The notes: a model not told the origin generated them from the letters alone. 64,000 nucleotides of DNA from Colivivens sp964452915 (GCA_964452915.1 CAYVNW010000005.1:1-64000); one strand, 5' to 3'; positions 34,247-43,171 are shown, numbered from the stretch's first letter. Program-made: numbers and translations.

Positions 34247-34849
34247 TCATTCATTAAAATCCTCTTCACTTTCAGCCAATGCCAGTTTGTAGCATTCTCT
34301 GCAAAGAGGCTCATATTCATTTACTTCTCCAAGTAGAACACGTTTCCCATTGTGTACTTTACGGTGTGATATATAAGCTAAAGCACCACATCGCATGCAA
34401 ATGGCGTGGACTTTAACTACGTCATCGGCAACTGCACAAAGAGCAGGCATCGGACCAAAGGGTATGCCTTTAAAATCCATATCCAGTCCTGCAATAATCA
34501 CGCGGATTCCCCTTCCTGCTAATTCGTTACACACATTGATCAAATTATCATCAAAAAATTGAGCTTCATCAATCCCAATTACATCACAGTCGCTGCCCAA
34601 AAGTAAAATACTCGATGAATTATCAACTGGCGTGGAATTGATTGACACGCCTTCATGTGTAACCACATCTTCATCTGAATAGCGTGTGTCGATTGAAGGC
34701 TTGAATATTTCAACACGCTGATGCGCAAATTGCGCACGTTTCATCCGACGTATCAGTTCTTCTGTCTTTCCTGAAAACATAGAGCCGCATATTACTTCAA
34801 TACGGCCTCTATGTATAATTTCTCCATTTCCGAAATCTATAGCAGACAT
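34247..34849 (-). CDS. tdk: Thymidine kinase (type II)
   Basis: Phosphorylates thymidine in salvage. The 200 residues show Walker [20 protein letters not shown], the DEAQFF motif [27 protein letters not shown] as the lasso/phosphate region, and four zinc-ligand Cys ([11 protein letters not shown] and LCRECY). Length and order are normal for bacterial type II enzymes. It is the last gene of a minus-strand run with DUF2264, the lipoprotein and the thioesterase, 41 bases after DUF2264. Confidence 0.96.
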   Translation of the reverse strand: MSAIDFGNGEIIHRGRIEVICGSMFSGKTEELIRRMKRAQFAHQRVEIFKPSIDTRYSDEDVVTHEGVSINSTPVDNSSSILLLGSDCDVIGIDEAQFFDDNLINVCNELAGRGIRVIIAGLDMDFKGIPFGPMPALCAVADDVVKVHAICMRCGALAYISHRKVHNGKRVLLGEVNEYEPLCRECYKLALAESEEDFNE

Positions 34850-34890
34850 AGTGATTTTATATTAACTCACATAAGATTTTGCCATCCACA

Positions 34891-36183
34891 TCATTCCCAA
34901 TAGAGTGGCGTTTTGTTGATATTCCACTTGTGATCTTTTGGAAAATCATCTCCTTCCCAGGCTTTTTTGCTTGTCCACTTTTCTGCAGGATCGGTCCAGA
35001 ATGGGTCATCCGCAGGCAGACCCAAAGGGAGGAATGCCAGTCCTGTCATGTAAAGCGAGCCATTATTTGTATACCAATCAGCTACATTCGGATGATTACC
35101 TACAAAGCCAATAGTAAGGAATCCTTTCTTGTTGAAATTGTTGGCTTTTCCAAACATGTTCTTAGCTACAGCGGTGATGCCTGCTCGTACTTGCCCGTTG
35201 TGCAATTCGTTTGGGAGTTGTTTTCTCCATGCGAGTTGGGCCAATGGCTGGAATACAGCCATACGGTAAGGGATGCTGCGTCCGACCACTGGGAACGTTC
35301 CTTCAGGAGAGATAAAGCGTTCAAGTATGACGCTAAATTTCTGCATACGTTTTCTAGCCTCCTCCAGTCGTTTCTTCGATCCATTGAGATTGCCGGTATT
35401 ACGAACCATCCAGGTATCGTTGCCATGCTTTGCACAGATCATCTCTAAGCACTCCACATACATTGGTTGTATTACAAAAGCATTATAATAATCAAAAGCG
35501 AAAGCAGGTCCGTCGCTGTACCAACCATCTCCAACATACCATTCCTCCACTTTGTTCATTGCCATATGTATACGATATTGATCATAATCTGCACCTACAT
35601 ACATAAGGAAGCACTCCTCCATTGCGACAAATAAATGCCAATTTGTATAAGGAGGGTCATAACGGCGTAATCCTTGAATTTCTTTTATATAACGTTGTTT
35701 TGTCTCGTCGCTCAGAGGTTTCCATAACGCATCGTATCCACGATACAGGCTTTCAACGAGATATGCCGCGTCGACCAAGGTCTGACCGCCACTGCTCCAT
35801 CCGAGGTAATCTGGGCTTTCTGGGTCAACAGCATTGGTATATGCTTTCAATGCCCATTCACGAAGCTGCTTGCGCTTTTGGCCTTCCTCCGTGTCATCGT
35901 CTGGCAGGGAGAGCCATGGAGCCAAGCCTGCCATTAAGCGTCCAAATGCCTCCATATATGCAACCTTTTTATTCCGATTGTCCCAAGTCGGACTGAGTTC
36001 CAATCCGCCATTGACCGTATCCATTTCCTGTTGTAATGTTCCGTTAGCCATATTCCGTAAAACTGGTTCTGCCATCTGATACATTATATCAACCCACACT
36101 TCACGGTCTGTTTTTTCTTTCTTTTTCGCATCTGTCTGTAAAAATACACAAAAGACTAATGCAATAATCAATACTTTTCTCAT
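34891..36183 (-). CDS. Secreted DUF2264 protein
   Basis: Exported protein of the DUF2264 family, 430 residues, with a signal peptide (VLIIALVFCVFLQTDAK). The domain shows LMAGLAPWLSLPDDDTEEG, DYLGWSSGGQTLVDAAYLVE, YTNWHLFVAMEECFLMYVGA, GDGWYSDGPAFAFDYYNAFV and FPVVGRSIPYRMAVFQPLAQL. The family is an alpha/alpha toroid thought to act on glycans; some members have been assigned to glycoside hydrolase families acting on uronates, so a glycan-degrading function is plausible but the substrate is not shown here. It starts one base after the lipoprotein stop, indicating co-translation. Confidence 0.88.
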   Translation of the reverse strand: MRKVLIIALVFCVFLQTDAKKKEKTDREVWVDIMYQMAEPVLRNMANGTLQQEMDTVNGGLELSPTWDNRNKKVAYMEAFGRLMAGLAPWLSLPDDDTEEGQKRKQLREWALKAYTNAVDPESPDYLGWSSGGQTLVDAAYLVESLYRGYDALWKPLSDETKQRYIKEIQGLRRYDPPYTNWHLFVAMEECFLMYVGADYDQYRIHMAMNKVEEWYVGDGWYSDGPAFAFDYYNAFVIQPMYVECLEMICAKHGNDTWMVRNTGNLNGSKKRLEEARKRMQKFSVILERFISPEGTFPVVGRSIPYRMAVFQPLAQLAWRKQLPNELHNGQVRAGITAVAKNMFGKANNFNKKGFLTIGFVGNHPNVADWYTNNGSLYMTGLAFLPLGLPADDPFWTDPAEKWTSKKAWEGDDFPKDHKWNINKTPLYWE

Positions 36184-36184
36184 G

Positions 36185-36793
36185 TTAGTTCTCTCTCTTC
36201 ATTTTTATGATTGTATCCTTATTAATTTTTTGAATAATCAAACTGTCGTCCGTCAGCAACATGATATCAAATGTATCAGATTCCATTGTACCCGACATTA
36301 CAAGCCGTCCATCAGCTAATGTCCATTTGTTGTACCCATTCGTTTTGCCATATACAGTGACTGTTCCGCGAGAGTTAATTTCTATATGCATTTTATTTCC
36401 TGTGCCATTTACCGACCATAAATGCGAAAGCGACGAAATATTAATGATCGATTGAGCCGTAGGCTCTCCATCGATAGTTCCATATATAACATTTAATTGA
36501 TCTCCACTCATTATCCCGCCTACAGCATTGTTTTCATACATCAAATAGACCGTGTCGCCATTGCCTTCGACCAATTCCAAAGAATGCATCGATGTTCCGT
36601 CGCCTGCAATACCTCTAACCTCGTTTGTTTTATCTGCTTCATTTTTAATTTCAATGTTAACAGACGATGTATCATCATCTGAGACATTCTCAATACTGTC
36701 ACTTTGCTTTTGATCGGTATTCCCTTGTACGCAAGCAGTCAATGACATGCATATTGCGATTAAAAAAAAGGATGTTTTCTTAGGCTTATTCAT
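36185..36793 (-). CDS. Lipoprotein with lipocalin-like C-terminal domain
   Basis: Predicted lipoprotein of 202 residues; the lipobox is SLTAC at about residue 21, followed by VQGNTDQKQSDS. A disordered acidic stretch to about residue 60 precedes a beta-rich domain. The segment IEINSRGTVTVYGKTNGYNK followed by WTLADGRLVMSGT resembles the Bacteroidetes lipocalin-like families that read GxaxSINM...YxxW, so a lipocalin-type barrel is inferred at moderate confidence. It lies between the thioesterase (11-base gap) and DUF2264 (1-base gap). Confidence 0.8.
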   Translation of the reverse strand: MNKPKKTSFFLIAICMSLTACVQGNTDQKQSDSIENVSDDDTSSVNIEIKNEADKTNEVRGIAGDGTSMHSLELVEGNGDTVYLMYENNAVGGIMSGDQLNVIYGTIDGEPTAQSIINISSLSHLWSVNGTGNKMHIEINSRGTVTVYGKTNGYNKWTLADGRLVMSGTMESDTFDIMLLTDDSLIIQKINKDTIIKMKREN

Positions 36794-36804
36794 AATATAT
36801 TTAT

Positions 36805-37224
36805 TTATTTATTTTCTTGTATTATACGATTTACCACTCTCGCAGTAGATAATAAATTACCCTGCTCGTCAAAGACATCAACATTCCAAACATGAATATT
36901 GTGCCTGATACTGATTGCCGAAGCCTTAGCAACAACCTTGCCTTTAGTTGGCGACATTTGCACATGATTCCCCGCCACTTCGATTCCACATACCAAGGCG
37001 TTGAATCCTGCAACGTGGAGCGAACCCGCGCCGGCAGCAGTTTCCGCCATGGCAAGATAAGCCCCACCGTGAACAATACCTGTATGTTGCCTGTTAGCAT
37101 GTGAAATAGGCATTTCCACAACGACAAAATCATCGTTTGTTGGAACAAACGTCATCCCAAGAGTATCCATCATTGTACCCTCTGACGATCTGTTCATTAA
37201 TTCGCATTCCTGTTGAGTTAGCAT
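36805..37224 (-). CDS. PaaI-type hotdog thioesterase
   Basis: Acyl-CoA thioesterase-like protein with a single hotdog fold, 139 residues. The central helix region IVHGGAYLAMAETAAGAGSL carries the HGG and Glu typical of PaaI/YbgC-like enzymes, preceded by NDDFVVVEMPISHANRQHTG. The substrate is unknown; menaquinone-related or phenylacetyl-type thioesters are possibilities. It heads the minus-strand run with lipoprotein, DUF2264 and thymidine kinase, with a -7 box at 37251-37258. Confidence 0.9.
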   Translation of the reverse strand: MLTQQECELMNRSSEGTMMDTLGMTFVPTNDDFVVVEMPISHANRQHTGIVHGGAYLAMAETAAGAGSLHVAGFNALVCGIEVAGNHVQMSPTKGKVVAKASAISIRHNIHVWNVDVFDEQGNLLSTARVVNRIIQENK

Positions 37225-37250
37225 AGCCAGTTATCAATGAATTCTGCATG

Positions 37251-37258
37251 CAAAGATA
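37251..37258 (-). promoter_or_regulatory. -7 box for the thioesterase run
   Basis: TATCTTTG on the minus strand, 26 bases upstream of the ATG at 37224. Confidence 0.6.
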
Positions 37259-37339
37259 ATGAAAACGGGCTAAAGAGCAAAAGAAAACAATATTATTGTG
37301 CAACTATTATTCATCAAACAACATTTAATGCCGCTATTT

Positions 37340-37376
37340 ATTTTGCAATTCAATTGATTTGTAGTATTTTTGCAGT
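37340..37376 (+). promoter_or_regulatory. Promoter of the TagD-like gene; near-copy of the one at 38906
   Basis: Contains a -33-like TTTTG (37341-37345) and -7 TATTTTTG (37365-37372) with a 19-base spacer. 33 of 37 bases are the same as at 38906-38942. It fixes the gene start at 37405. Confidence 0.65.
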
Positions 37377-37404
37377 CAGAACAATAATAATCCATTATTA
37401 TAAT

Positions 37405-37863
37405 ATGTACAACAATAGAGTCGTTGTCTATACATCTGGAACCTTTGACATGTTCCACAGCAACCATTTAAAAATGATTGAGTATGCCCGCGGATTAGGT
37501 GATACCCTTATCGTAGGAGTAAGTACAGATGAGTTGGTATGCAGTTACAAACGCCCGCCTGTCATTCCTTTCGACGAACGAATTGCAATTATCAAAGCAC
37601 TCAAATATCCAGATGTTGTTATTCCTCAACACTCACTTGACCACACAGAACTTGTTAAGAAACTCAATATAGATGTCTTTGTGGTTGGAGATGATTGGAT
37701 CGGTAAATATGACTATCTTAAAGAATTAGGCGTTACCGTATTCTACTTCCCTTATGGCGAAGGAGTTTCATCTTCTAAAATAAAGGAGAGCATACTCAAA
37801 AATTACAATGACATGAAATTAAAACACGAAACAAAAGTCAATCCTGACGTGAAAGTGAGGTAG
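37405..37863 (+). CDS. TagD-like glycerol-3-phosphate/alcohol-phosphate cytidylyltransferase
   Basis: Cytidylyltransferase of the GT1/HIGH superfamily, 152 residues from the promoter-supported ATG. Motifs: VYTSGTFDMFHSNHLKMIEY (the HxxH-type site is here HSNH), GVSTDELVCSYK, DVFVVGDDWIGKYDYLKELG and GEGVSSSKIKESIL (the RTEGISTTKI position of TagD). It probably makes a CDP-activated glycerol or similar alcohol for surface-polymer decoration. It is convergent with licD, 45 bases away, and near other surface-glycan genes; a link to LicD as donor-maker and transferase is inferred. It ends with TAG. Confidence 0.85.
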   Translation: MYNNRVVVYTSGTFDMFHSNHLKMIEYARGLGDTLIVGVSTDELVCSYKRPPVIPFDERIAIIKALKYPDVVIPQHSLDHTELVKKLNIDVFVVGDDWIGKYDYLKELGVTVFYFPYGEGVSSSKIKESILKNYNDMKLKHETKVNPDVKVR

Positions 37864-37908
37864 CAGTTATGATAATGAGAAAAGAAAAAGAGTTCTGAAG
37901 CCTATAGC

Positions 37909-38715
37909 CTACCATATCTCTACATTCTCAGAGTGGTATTCAGACCCTGGGTTCTTTGGTAATTGCATATAATTACCATAACGGTATGCAAGACATTTTT
38001 CGGCTTTTTTCATAATAGGAGCTTGGGTATTCTCAAACTTCACATAGCGTACAGGCAGAAAGTCTGCCTTCAAACTTTTTTGATAGTAAGGAATGCCCAT
38101 GGCGAAATCATAATACTTAGAGTGGGAAACCACGGCCAGACCTCTCAAAATGGGGAAAACTACTTTCCTATTAAAGTTTGCCCACGCTCGTACACGTTTC
38201 ATTGCCTCATGTGGATCTTTTGCAGTTCTAAGTATTTTATATGTGTGACCAAAAGTGGCATTGGACAATTTATGTATCCATCGAGGCATTCTTTCCAATG
38301 GGAAAATATCAACCCAAATGCCATGTTCTTGAAACACCCTGTCATAGCCATTCCTTTCATATAAATTGCTTCGCCTATCCCTAACTTTTGCGAATTGGAA
38401 GAAATAGTTCTCATCAGTTGTATACCACTGTAACGCCATATTTTCAGGCAGTTCATTAGGAAGAATCTTCATGAGCCGCTCAAAGTCAGAATGCAACATT
38501 TCAATATCTAAGTCGTCATCCCATGGTATGAATCCTCCATGTCGGACTGCTCCTAACATGCTGCCACCCGACAACCAATATGGTATGTTATGCTTGCGAC
38601 ATATAGCATCCAAAACATTAAGTATATCCAGCATTCGTTCTTGCATTTTCCAAGTTAAAGAACCTTCCGGATTGTACTTTGCTTTCAATTCCTTTGCATT
38701 AAAACCCATTGACAT
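37909..38715 (-). CDS. LicD family phosphotransferase
   Basis: Member of the LicD family, whose known members attach phosphorylcholine or other alcohol phosphates to glycans. The 268 residues show the nucleotidyltransferase-like core LSGGSMLGAVRHGGFIPWDD, DLDIEMLHSDFERLMKI (the DDD metal site), then FFQFAKVRDRRSNLYE and WVDIFPLERMP. ATG at 38715 or 38709 are both possible after the -7 box at 38728-38735. It is convergent with the TagD-like gene, suggesting a CDP-linked donor is made next door. Cytosolic or membrane-associated. Confidence 0.92.
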   Translation of the reverse strand: MSMGFNAKELKAKYNPEGSLTWKMQERMLDILNVLDAICRKHNIPYWLSGGSMLGAVRHGGFIPWDDDLDIEMLHSDFERLMKILPNELPENMALQWYTTDENYFFQFAKVRDRRSNLYERNGYDRVFQEHGIWVDIFPLERMPRWIHKLSNATFGHTYKILRTAKDPHEAMKRVRAWANFNRKVVFPILRGLAVVSHSKYYDFAMGIPYYQKSLKADFLPVRYVKFENTQAPIMKKAEKCLAYRYGNYMQLPKNPGSEYHSENVEIW

Positions 38716-38727
38716 CTCTTTTAATTT

Positions 38728-38735
38728 TCAAAGTT
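38728..38735 (-). promoter_or_regulatory. -7 box for licD-type gene
   Basis: TAACTTTG on the minus strand, 12 bases upstream of the ATG at 38715; the untranslated leader would be very short. Confidence 0.45.
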
Positions 38736-38905
38736 ACATAAAATTCTGTAACGTTAGCCCAGTTAAATGATTATTTACCATTTATGCATCATCTTCTCTC
38801 TTACAAAAGAACATTTTGTAATGTGGTTATGTATGCAAAATAAGTTCCACAACACTAAATCGAGCATACTATAATCATACTGAAACAATATAAATTCGCC
38901 TTATT

Positions 38906-38942
38906 ATTTTGCATTTCAATGTATTTGTTGTATTTTTGCAGT
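38906..38942 (+). promoter_or_regulatory. Promoter of the acyltransferase-glycosyltransferase operon; near-copy of the one at 37340
   Basis: -33-like TTTTG and -7 TATTTTTG (38931-38938) with the same spacing as in 37340-37376. It overlaps the longer reading frame of the downstream gene, so the start is the ATG at 38978. Confidence 0.65.
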
Positions 38943-38977
38943 TCCCAAAGCGCAAACAACAGGTTAAGAACTTTGAT

Positions 38978-40075
38978 ATGAACATAGTGCCTACAGCAAC
39001 AAACTGCACGTTAGCGGGCAAGAAGCCAAGGATGGAATGGCTCGACGCCATGCGTGGTTTCACCATGATACTCGTTGTGGCTTATCATGTATGTACTCAC
39101 GGATTCGGAGAACAGGAGAAAGTATCCATGGCAATGCCACTACTCGTGCTCTTTCGCATGCCGTTGTTCTTCTTCATAAGTGGTTTTCTGGCGTATAAAT
39201 TGGATTTCAATTGGACTACAGGTCGGCTTGGCATGATGATCTGGAAAAAATTCAAGATACAAGTGATTCCTACCATTGTATTTCTTTTCATCGCCATTAT
39301 AATCCGTCAACGGACATTAGTAGAAGGATTACAATATGCATTGATTTCACCGACAAAAGCAGGATATTGGTTTACGATCTCACTGCTTGAAATGTTTATC
39401 ATATACTATATTTTCTCCTTTGTTGAAAGCAAGTTCAAAACACGCAGTTGGATACCAATCGCAATTTTATGGTTTGTTGCTCTTTGTGCCTACGCCATTG
39501 TATATATGCCTTCATGGTTTACATTCCCAAAAGCTAACGAACCGCACATACTTAATTACACGTGCTTCATCCAAACCATGAAATATTTCCACTTTTTCTT
39601 GTTTGGCAATATTGTGCACAGGTATTGGAGCGGGTGGCAGAAGATATTTGACTCCAAATGGTTCTTCCCTCTTATTGTCATTGTCACAGTCTTCTGTTGC
39701 GCAGATATTTTCAAGTGGCACAACTTGAAATTCCAATGGACGAACCTGCCGAGAACAACCGCTATGTACCTTCTTATGACGATTATATTCATAACATTCA
39801 GGTTCTATAAAGACACATTTACTAAGCAGCATGCAATAGGTCGCTTCCTTCAGTATATAGGAGTTAGGACTCTTGACATTTACCTCTTGCATTTTTTGTT
39901 TTTACCAAATCTCAAGATGGTGGGCGACTTCATCAATAGCAACAGGAAAAATTTTGTGATCGACGTAACAGAGTCAGTTATTATGGCATTGCTTATTATC
40001 GGATTCTGTTGTCTTGTCTCAAGTATTCTCAGAGTAAGCCCTATATTCAAGAAATATTTGTTCGGACGAAAATAA
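38978..40075 (+). CDS. Acyltransferase 3 family membrane protein
   Basis: O-acyltransferase of the AT3 family, 365 residues with about ten membrane segments. The family start RMEWLDAMRGFTMILVVAYHV carries the conserved Arg and the catalytic-type His in helix 1; FRMPLFFFISGFLAYK is the second motif and GYWFTISLLEMFIIYYIFSF follows. Such proteins acetylate surface polysaccharides, LPS or lipids. The longer frame from 38909 overlaps the promoter and is not used. It begins the operon with the two glycosyltransferase genes, 12 bases before the next. Confidence 0.9.
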   Translation: MNIVPTATNCTLAGKKPRMEWLDAMRGFTMILVVAYHVCTHGFGEQEKVSMAMPLLVLFRMPLFFFISGFLAYKLDFNWTTGRLGMMIWKKFKIQVIPTIVFLFIAIIIRQRTLVEGLQYALISPTKAGYWFTISLLEMFIIYYIFSFVESKFKTRSWIPIAILWFVALCAYAIVYMPSWFTFPKANEPHILNYTCFIQTMKYFHFFLFGNIVHRYWSGWQKIFDSKWFFPLIVIVTVFCCADIFKWHNLKFQWTNLPRTTAMYLLMTIIFITFRFYKDTFTKQHAIGRFLQYIGVRTLDIYLLHFLFLPNLKMVGDFINSNRKNFVIDVTESVIMALLIIGFCCLVSSILRVSPIFKKYLFGRK

Positions 40076-40087
40076 AAGCATTTAGAT

Positions 40088-41515
40088 ATGAAAGTATATT
40101 TTTATCATACGCAAGACTTAAATATGATTCAGAAGAGATGGAAGGAAGGCCATTTTCCCGCCCATTTCCTCTATGGAGCCACACATCTCCCAAAATATGG
40201 AGTTGATGTCGTCATGCACAAGCATAAGGCAATAAACAACCGGTTCCAACTTATGCTTTATGTAACATGGAGAGTCCTAACGTGCAGAGAACATATCGAC
40301 GCCATATATGCTACACATTTCAACGGACTTGAGTTGTTAATCTTCCTTCGTGCGCTACACCTATATCCAAAGCCCATTATAATATGGCATCATCAGCCCA
40401 TTGTCAAGGCAGATAGCGGACTTCGTGAAATGATTGCCCATTTGTTTTACAAAGGCATCGATCACATGTTCTTCTTTAGCGATAAGCTAATTGCAGAATC
40501 ACTGAAAAGTTCCAAAGCACACGAATCATGCATGCAAGTATGTCACTGGGGGGCAGACCTTGACAGCTACGACCGTTTGAAAAAAGAATTCCCTGTTGAC
40601 AAACACGAGGGGTTCATATCTACTGGTAAAGAAAAGAGGGATATGCCTACCCTCATACGTGCATTCAGCGCTACAGGACAAGAACTCAACATATATATAG
40701 CATATAACGCATGTGGAGACAACTATCTGGAAATACTGAATGATCTCCGTCCGTCAGCAAACATACACATCAACTTCATCAAGGGCTTGATCCCAAACGA
40801 GCTGGCACAAAAAGTTTGGGCATCAAAATGCGTTGTCATTTGCTGTCAGGAAACGAATTACACAGTAGGACTTACGACTCTTGTAGAGGCACTTGCTTTG
40901 GGTTTGCCGGTTATTGCTACACGTAACGACACATACCCATTCGATATAGAAAAAGAAGGTGTGGGTATTGTCGTACCTTACTACGATTCCGTAGCATGGG
41001 AGAAAGCGATACGCTTCATTGTAAGTCATCCGGAAGAAGCAGAGAAAATGGGACAAAAAGCCAGAGAACTGGCAGACAAGGTTTACAATCTTGACAACTG
41101 TGCTCGTGAAGTTGCTGAGGCTATAAGGAAATTTGAGAAAAAGCGGCCGGACAAGCGTACTAAACCTCAAACAGACGAAAATCCTTCTTCAACGGACAAC
41201 CATACGAAACAAACTCCAACAGTAGAGACTGCTTATGACACAGCCAGAGCGACAATCGACCAAACACCAACACTGCAAGCTTCATCGGCAAGATCCAAAC
41301 AGACCGACCATAGCATTATAAACAAGGATGAGCTCAATGCAAGAATTAAGTTAGTCAAGTATAAACTGTCATCACTTGAACAATTAAAATCATACTTGCC
41401 AGAGCAAGATCAGGTGAAAGATGTTGCACGAAAGGCCGTACTGTTGATTAAGAAGGGATCCCAGAAATTTGTGTACTATATAAAAATCTTGATAAACAAG
41501 ATTAATAATAGATAA
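40088..41515 (+). CDS. Glycosyltransferase (GT-B, GT4-like) with unusual C-terminal tail
   Basis: The first 370 residues form a GT-B glycosyltransferase: HQPIVKADSGLREMI in the acceptor half, HWGADLDSYDRLKKEF, FISTGKEKRDMPTLIRAFSA as the GT4-type sugar-nucleotide start, and VGLTTLVEALALGLPVIATR with the catalytic-type Glu. Residues 375-425 are a hydrophilic Thr/Gln/Ser-rich linker, and 430-475 an amphipathic or coiled-coil helix (ELNARIKLVKYKLSSLEQLK) ending Lys-rich. The tail may tether the enzyme to the membrane or to a partner. It lies between AT3 (12 bases) and the next glycosyltransferase (5 bases). Confidence 0.85.
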   Translation: MKVYFYHTQDLNMIQKRWKEGHFPAHFLYGATHLPKYGVDVVMHKHKAINNRFQLMLYVTWRVLTCREHIDAIYATHFNGLELLIFLRALHLYPKPIIIWHHQPIVKADSGLREMIAHLFYKGIDHMFFFSDKLIAESLKSSKAHESCMQVCHWGADLDSYDRLKKEFPVDKHEGFISTGKEKRDMPTLIRAFSATGQELNIYIAYNACGDNYLEILNDLRPSANIHINFIKGLIPNELAQKVWASKCVVICCQETNYTVGLTTLVEALALGLPVIATRNDTYPFDIEKEGVGIVVPYYDSVAWEKAIRFIVSHPEEAEKMGQKARELADKVYNLDNCAREVAEAIRKFEKKRPDKRTKPQTDENPSSTDNHTKQTPTVETAYDTARATIDQTPTLQASSARSKQTDHSIINKDELNARIKLVKYKLSSLEQLKSYLPEQDQVKDVARKAVLLIKKGSQKFVYYIKILINKINNR

Positions 41516-41520
41516 GTATC

Positions 41521-42495
41521 ATGTTTGCGCCGGTAGCTATATTCGTCTACAACCGTATAGACAACATAAAAAGGACATTGCAGTGTTTGTTAGATAATTC
41601 CATGGCAAAGGACACTGACGTATATGTGTTTTCTGATGGAGGCAAAGACCCGAGGTCGTGGAAACAAGTCAACGAGGTCAGAAAATACCTGCACCAGACA
41701 GCTGATATCATAAACACCGTCAAATCCCTAAGAAGTCTTACTATAATAGAAAGACCTGAAAACGTGTATCTTGAAAGAAACATAATCGAAGGAATCGGAT
41801 ATGTCTTTCAAAGGCATGACTCCATAATAGTATTGGAAGACGACATTTGTGTGTCGGAATTCTATTTGGACTACATGAATGAATCCCTCAATATATATAA
41901 GGACGACAAACGTGTGATGCATGTCGCCGGCTTCACGAATCTTGACATACTCAACAACCACCCCGACCTTATTTATTTGTCACCCGATAACGAATTCCCA
42001 GACGAGACGTACTTCACTCCCCATATGTCGGGCTGGGGATGGGGAACATGGAAGAACAAGTGGCAGGCGAACTTCGTACACTATCATTCAGAGGAAGAGG
42101 CACTAAGGGGGTTGACAGCAACTGACAGGGACCGGCTGCAATATGGTGGAGTTTTCCCTTGTCTACGCTCGTTGAAGAAAGATCTAATTCCATGGGACAT
42201 CTGCTGGGAAATCGCCATATACCGCGCTGGAGGACTCTGTCTGACACCTATCCATACTATGGTCCGCAACATTGGACTTAAAAACGGTACCCATTTTAAA
42301 GCGTTCGATATATTCCAAACATATAGTTTCGATCGCGAGCCACTTAACCGCAAACTCAAAATCACAAAGCGAGAGCCAAAGGTAAATCCACAAATAGAAG
42401 AATTGTTCAAGGAGGAAATAAGGGATTGGGGAATACACTATACCCGCCTTGGGAAAATAGCACGTTTCATTGTGCATCTATTCCGACATCAATAA
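41521..42495 (+). CDS. Glycosyltransferase (GT-A fold)
   Basis: GT-A glycosyltransferase, 324 residues. Start APVAIFVYNRIDNIKRTLQC is the common N-terminal motif of this Bacteroidetes group; VYVFSDGGKDP, IVLEDDICVSEFYLDYMNE (the EDD metal site) and FTPHMSGWGWGTWKNKW follow. It probably adds one sugar to the glycan built with the preceding gene. It starts 5 bases after the GT4-like gene and is the last gene before the accessory island; its stop is only about 60 bases from the outer edge of the left repeat arm. Confidence 0.88.
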   Translation: MFAPVAIFVYNRIDNIKRTLQCLLDNSMAKDTDVYVFSDGGKDPRSWKQVNEVRKYLHQTADIINTVKSLRSLTIIERPENVYLERNIIEGIGYVFQRHDSIIVLEDDICVSEFYLDYMNESLNIYKDDKRVMHVAGFTNLDILNNHPDLIYLSPDNEFPDETYFTPHMSGWGWGTWKNKWQANFVHYHSEEEALRGLTATDRDRLQYGGVFPCLRSLKKDLIPWDICWEIAIYRAGGLCLTPIHTMVRNIGLKNGTHFKAFDIFQTYSFDREPLNRKLKITKREPKVNPQIEELFKEEIRDWGIHYTRLGKIARFIVHLFRHQ

Positions 42496-42529
42496 GAAAA
42501 TTCAATATACAACCATTCCTGTCATCTGT

Positions 42530-42717
42530 CCTGTCACTTGAGAGTTGCGTATCAATGCCCAATGAACCAATTTTTTCTATTGCATGCTGTGGATTGGTGT
42601 CCGCCTCCACCGTTATACTATCCAACGGTTGACCATATAGCCCTCATCCTGACATGAAAAACAGACCAAAACCGCAAGGCAAATAAAAATTTTCAGCCTT
42701 TTTGTTTCATGAGCCAT
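42530..42717 (-). pseudogene. Frameshifted start of a TPR-type regulator gene (left copy)
   Basis: From the ATG at 42717 the minus strand reads MAHETKRLKIFICL, a lipoprotein-like start with CFSCQDEG, then loses frame by a one-base deletion relative to the right copy at 52153 (CCGTTGG against CCGTTTGG) and stops after about 33 codons. Weaker similarity to the right copy continues to about 42557. It is a relic in the outer part of the left repeat arm. Confidence 0.75.
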
Positions 42718-43116
42718 CACTATAAAGTTTTAATCTGCAGCATAGATAGTAATAATTCATGATTCTATCGCAAATTATTCCATAAGAAATATGGCTATCT
42801 TACCCGTTTGTTTCATAGAAAGCAAATTATGACATTTTCGCTCAATGGCCCTTCTTTCATAACATTTTTATATTCAATGCCTTCAAGACATCAAAGGCAC
42901 ACAACAAAATGCCGTTGTTTCATGTTGCAATTTGAAACAACTTTTTCTTGCAGAGTAAAAACATATAGCGTATTTTTGCCGCATCAACCAAAAGAATAGA
43001 ATTTATATGTGTTTGATTACAAACAAACTCAAAGGCGTGCTAATAGCGTTATGCCTTTTCATCGCCAATGCTTACAACAGCGACATGGTCGCCGGCACAC
43101 CCATTCCAATAGACCC
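42657..43116. repeat. Left arm of a 460-bp inverted repeat
   Basis: Read base by base, this stretch is identical to the reverse complement of 51754-52213 (coordinates sum to 94870). It contains the start of a regulator gene on the minus strand, an intergenic control region with -7 TATTTTTG at 42971-42978, and the first 36 codons of a DUF3244-type gene on the plus strand. Similarity continues imperfectly on both sides. Confidence 0.93.
42971..42978 (+). promoter_or_regulatory. -7 box in the left repeat arm
   Basis: TATTTTTG with TTG at 42948-42950, a 20-base spacer. Now reads into a broken DUF3244-type gene. Confidence 0.55.
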
Positions 43117-43171
43117 TGTTCCTAAAAGCAATGGTGGCGGAGGCTCTTATATGCCAACAGATACCCGCTGT
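43007..43171 (+). pseudogene. Broken DUF3244-type gene (left copy)
   Basis: The first 47 codons match the intact right-hand gene (signal peptide GVLIALCLFIANAYNSDMVA, then GTPIPIDPVPKSNGGGGS). A one-base loss after ATGCCAA shifts the frame, and similarity ends after TGTATCTG near 43171. The following bases belong to a relic of a ligase gene on the other strand. The resulting hybrid open frame to 43420 is not a credible protein. Confidence 0.78.

Noticed and set aside
42808..42999. 63-codon open frame (also at 51871-52062 on the other strand), identical in both repeat arms
   Set aside because: Its end overlaps the -7 box of the next gene, and its identity in both arms is explained by the DNA repeat. 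Composition does not look like a protein.
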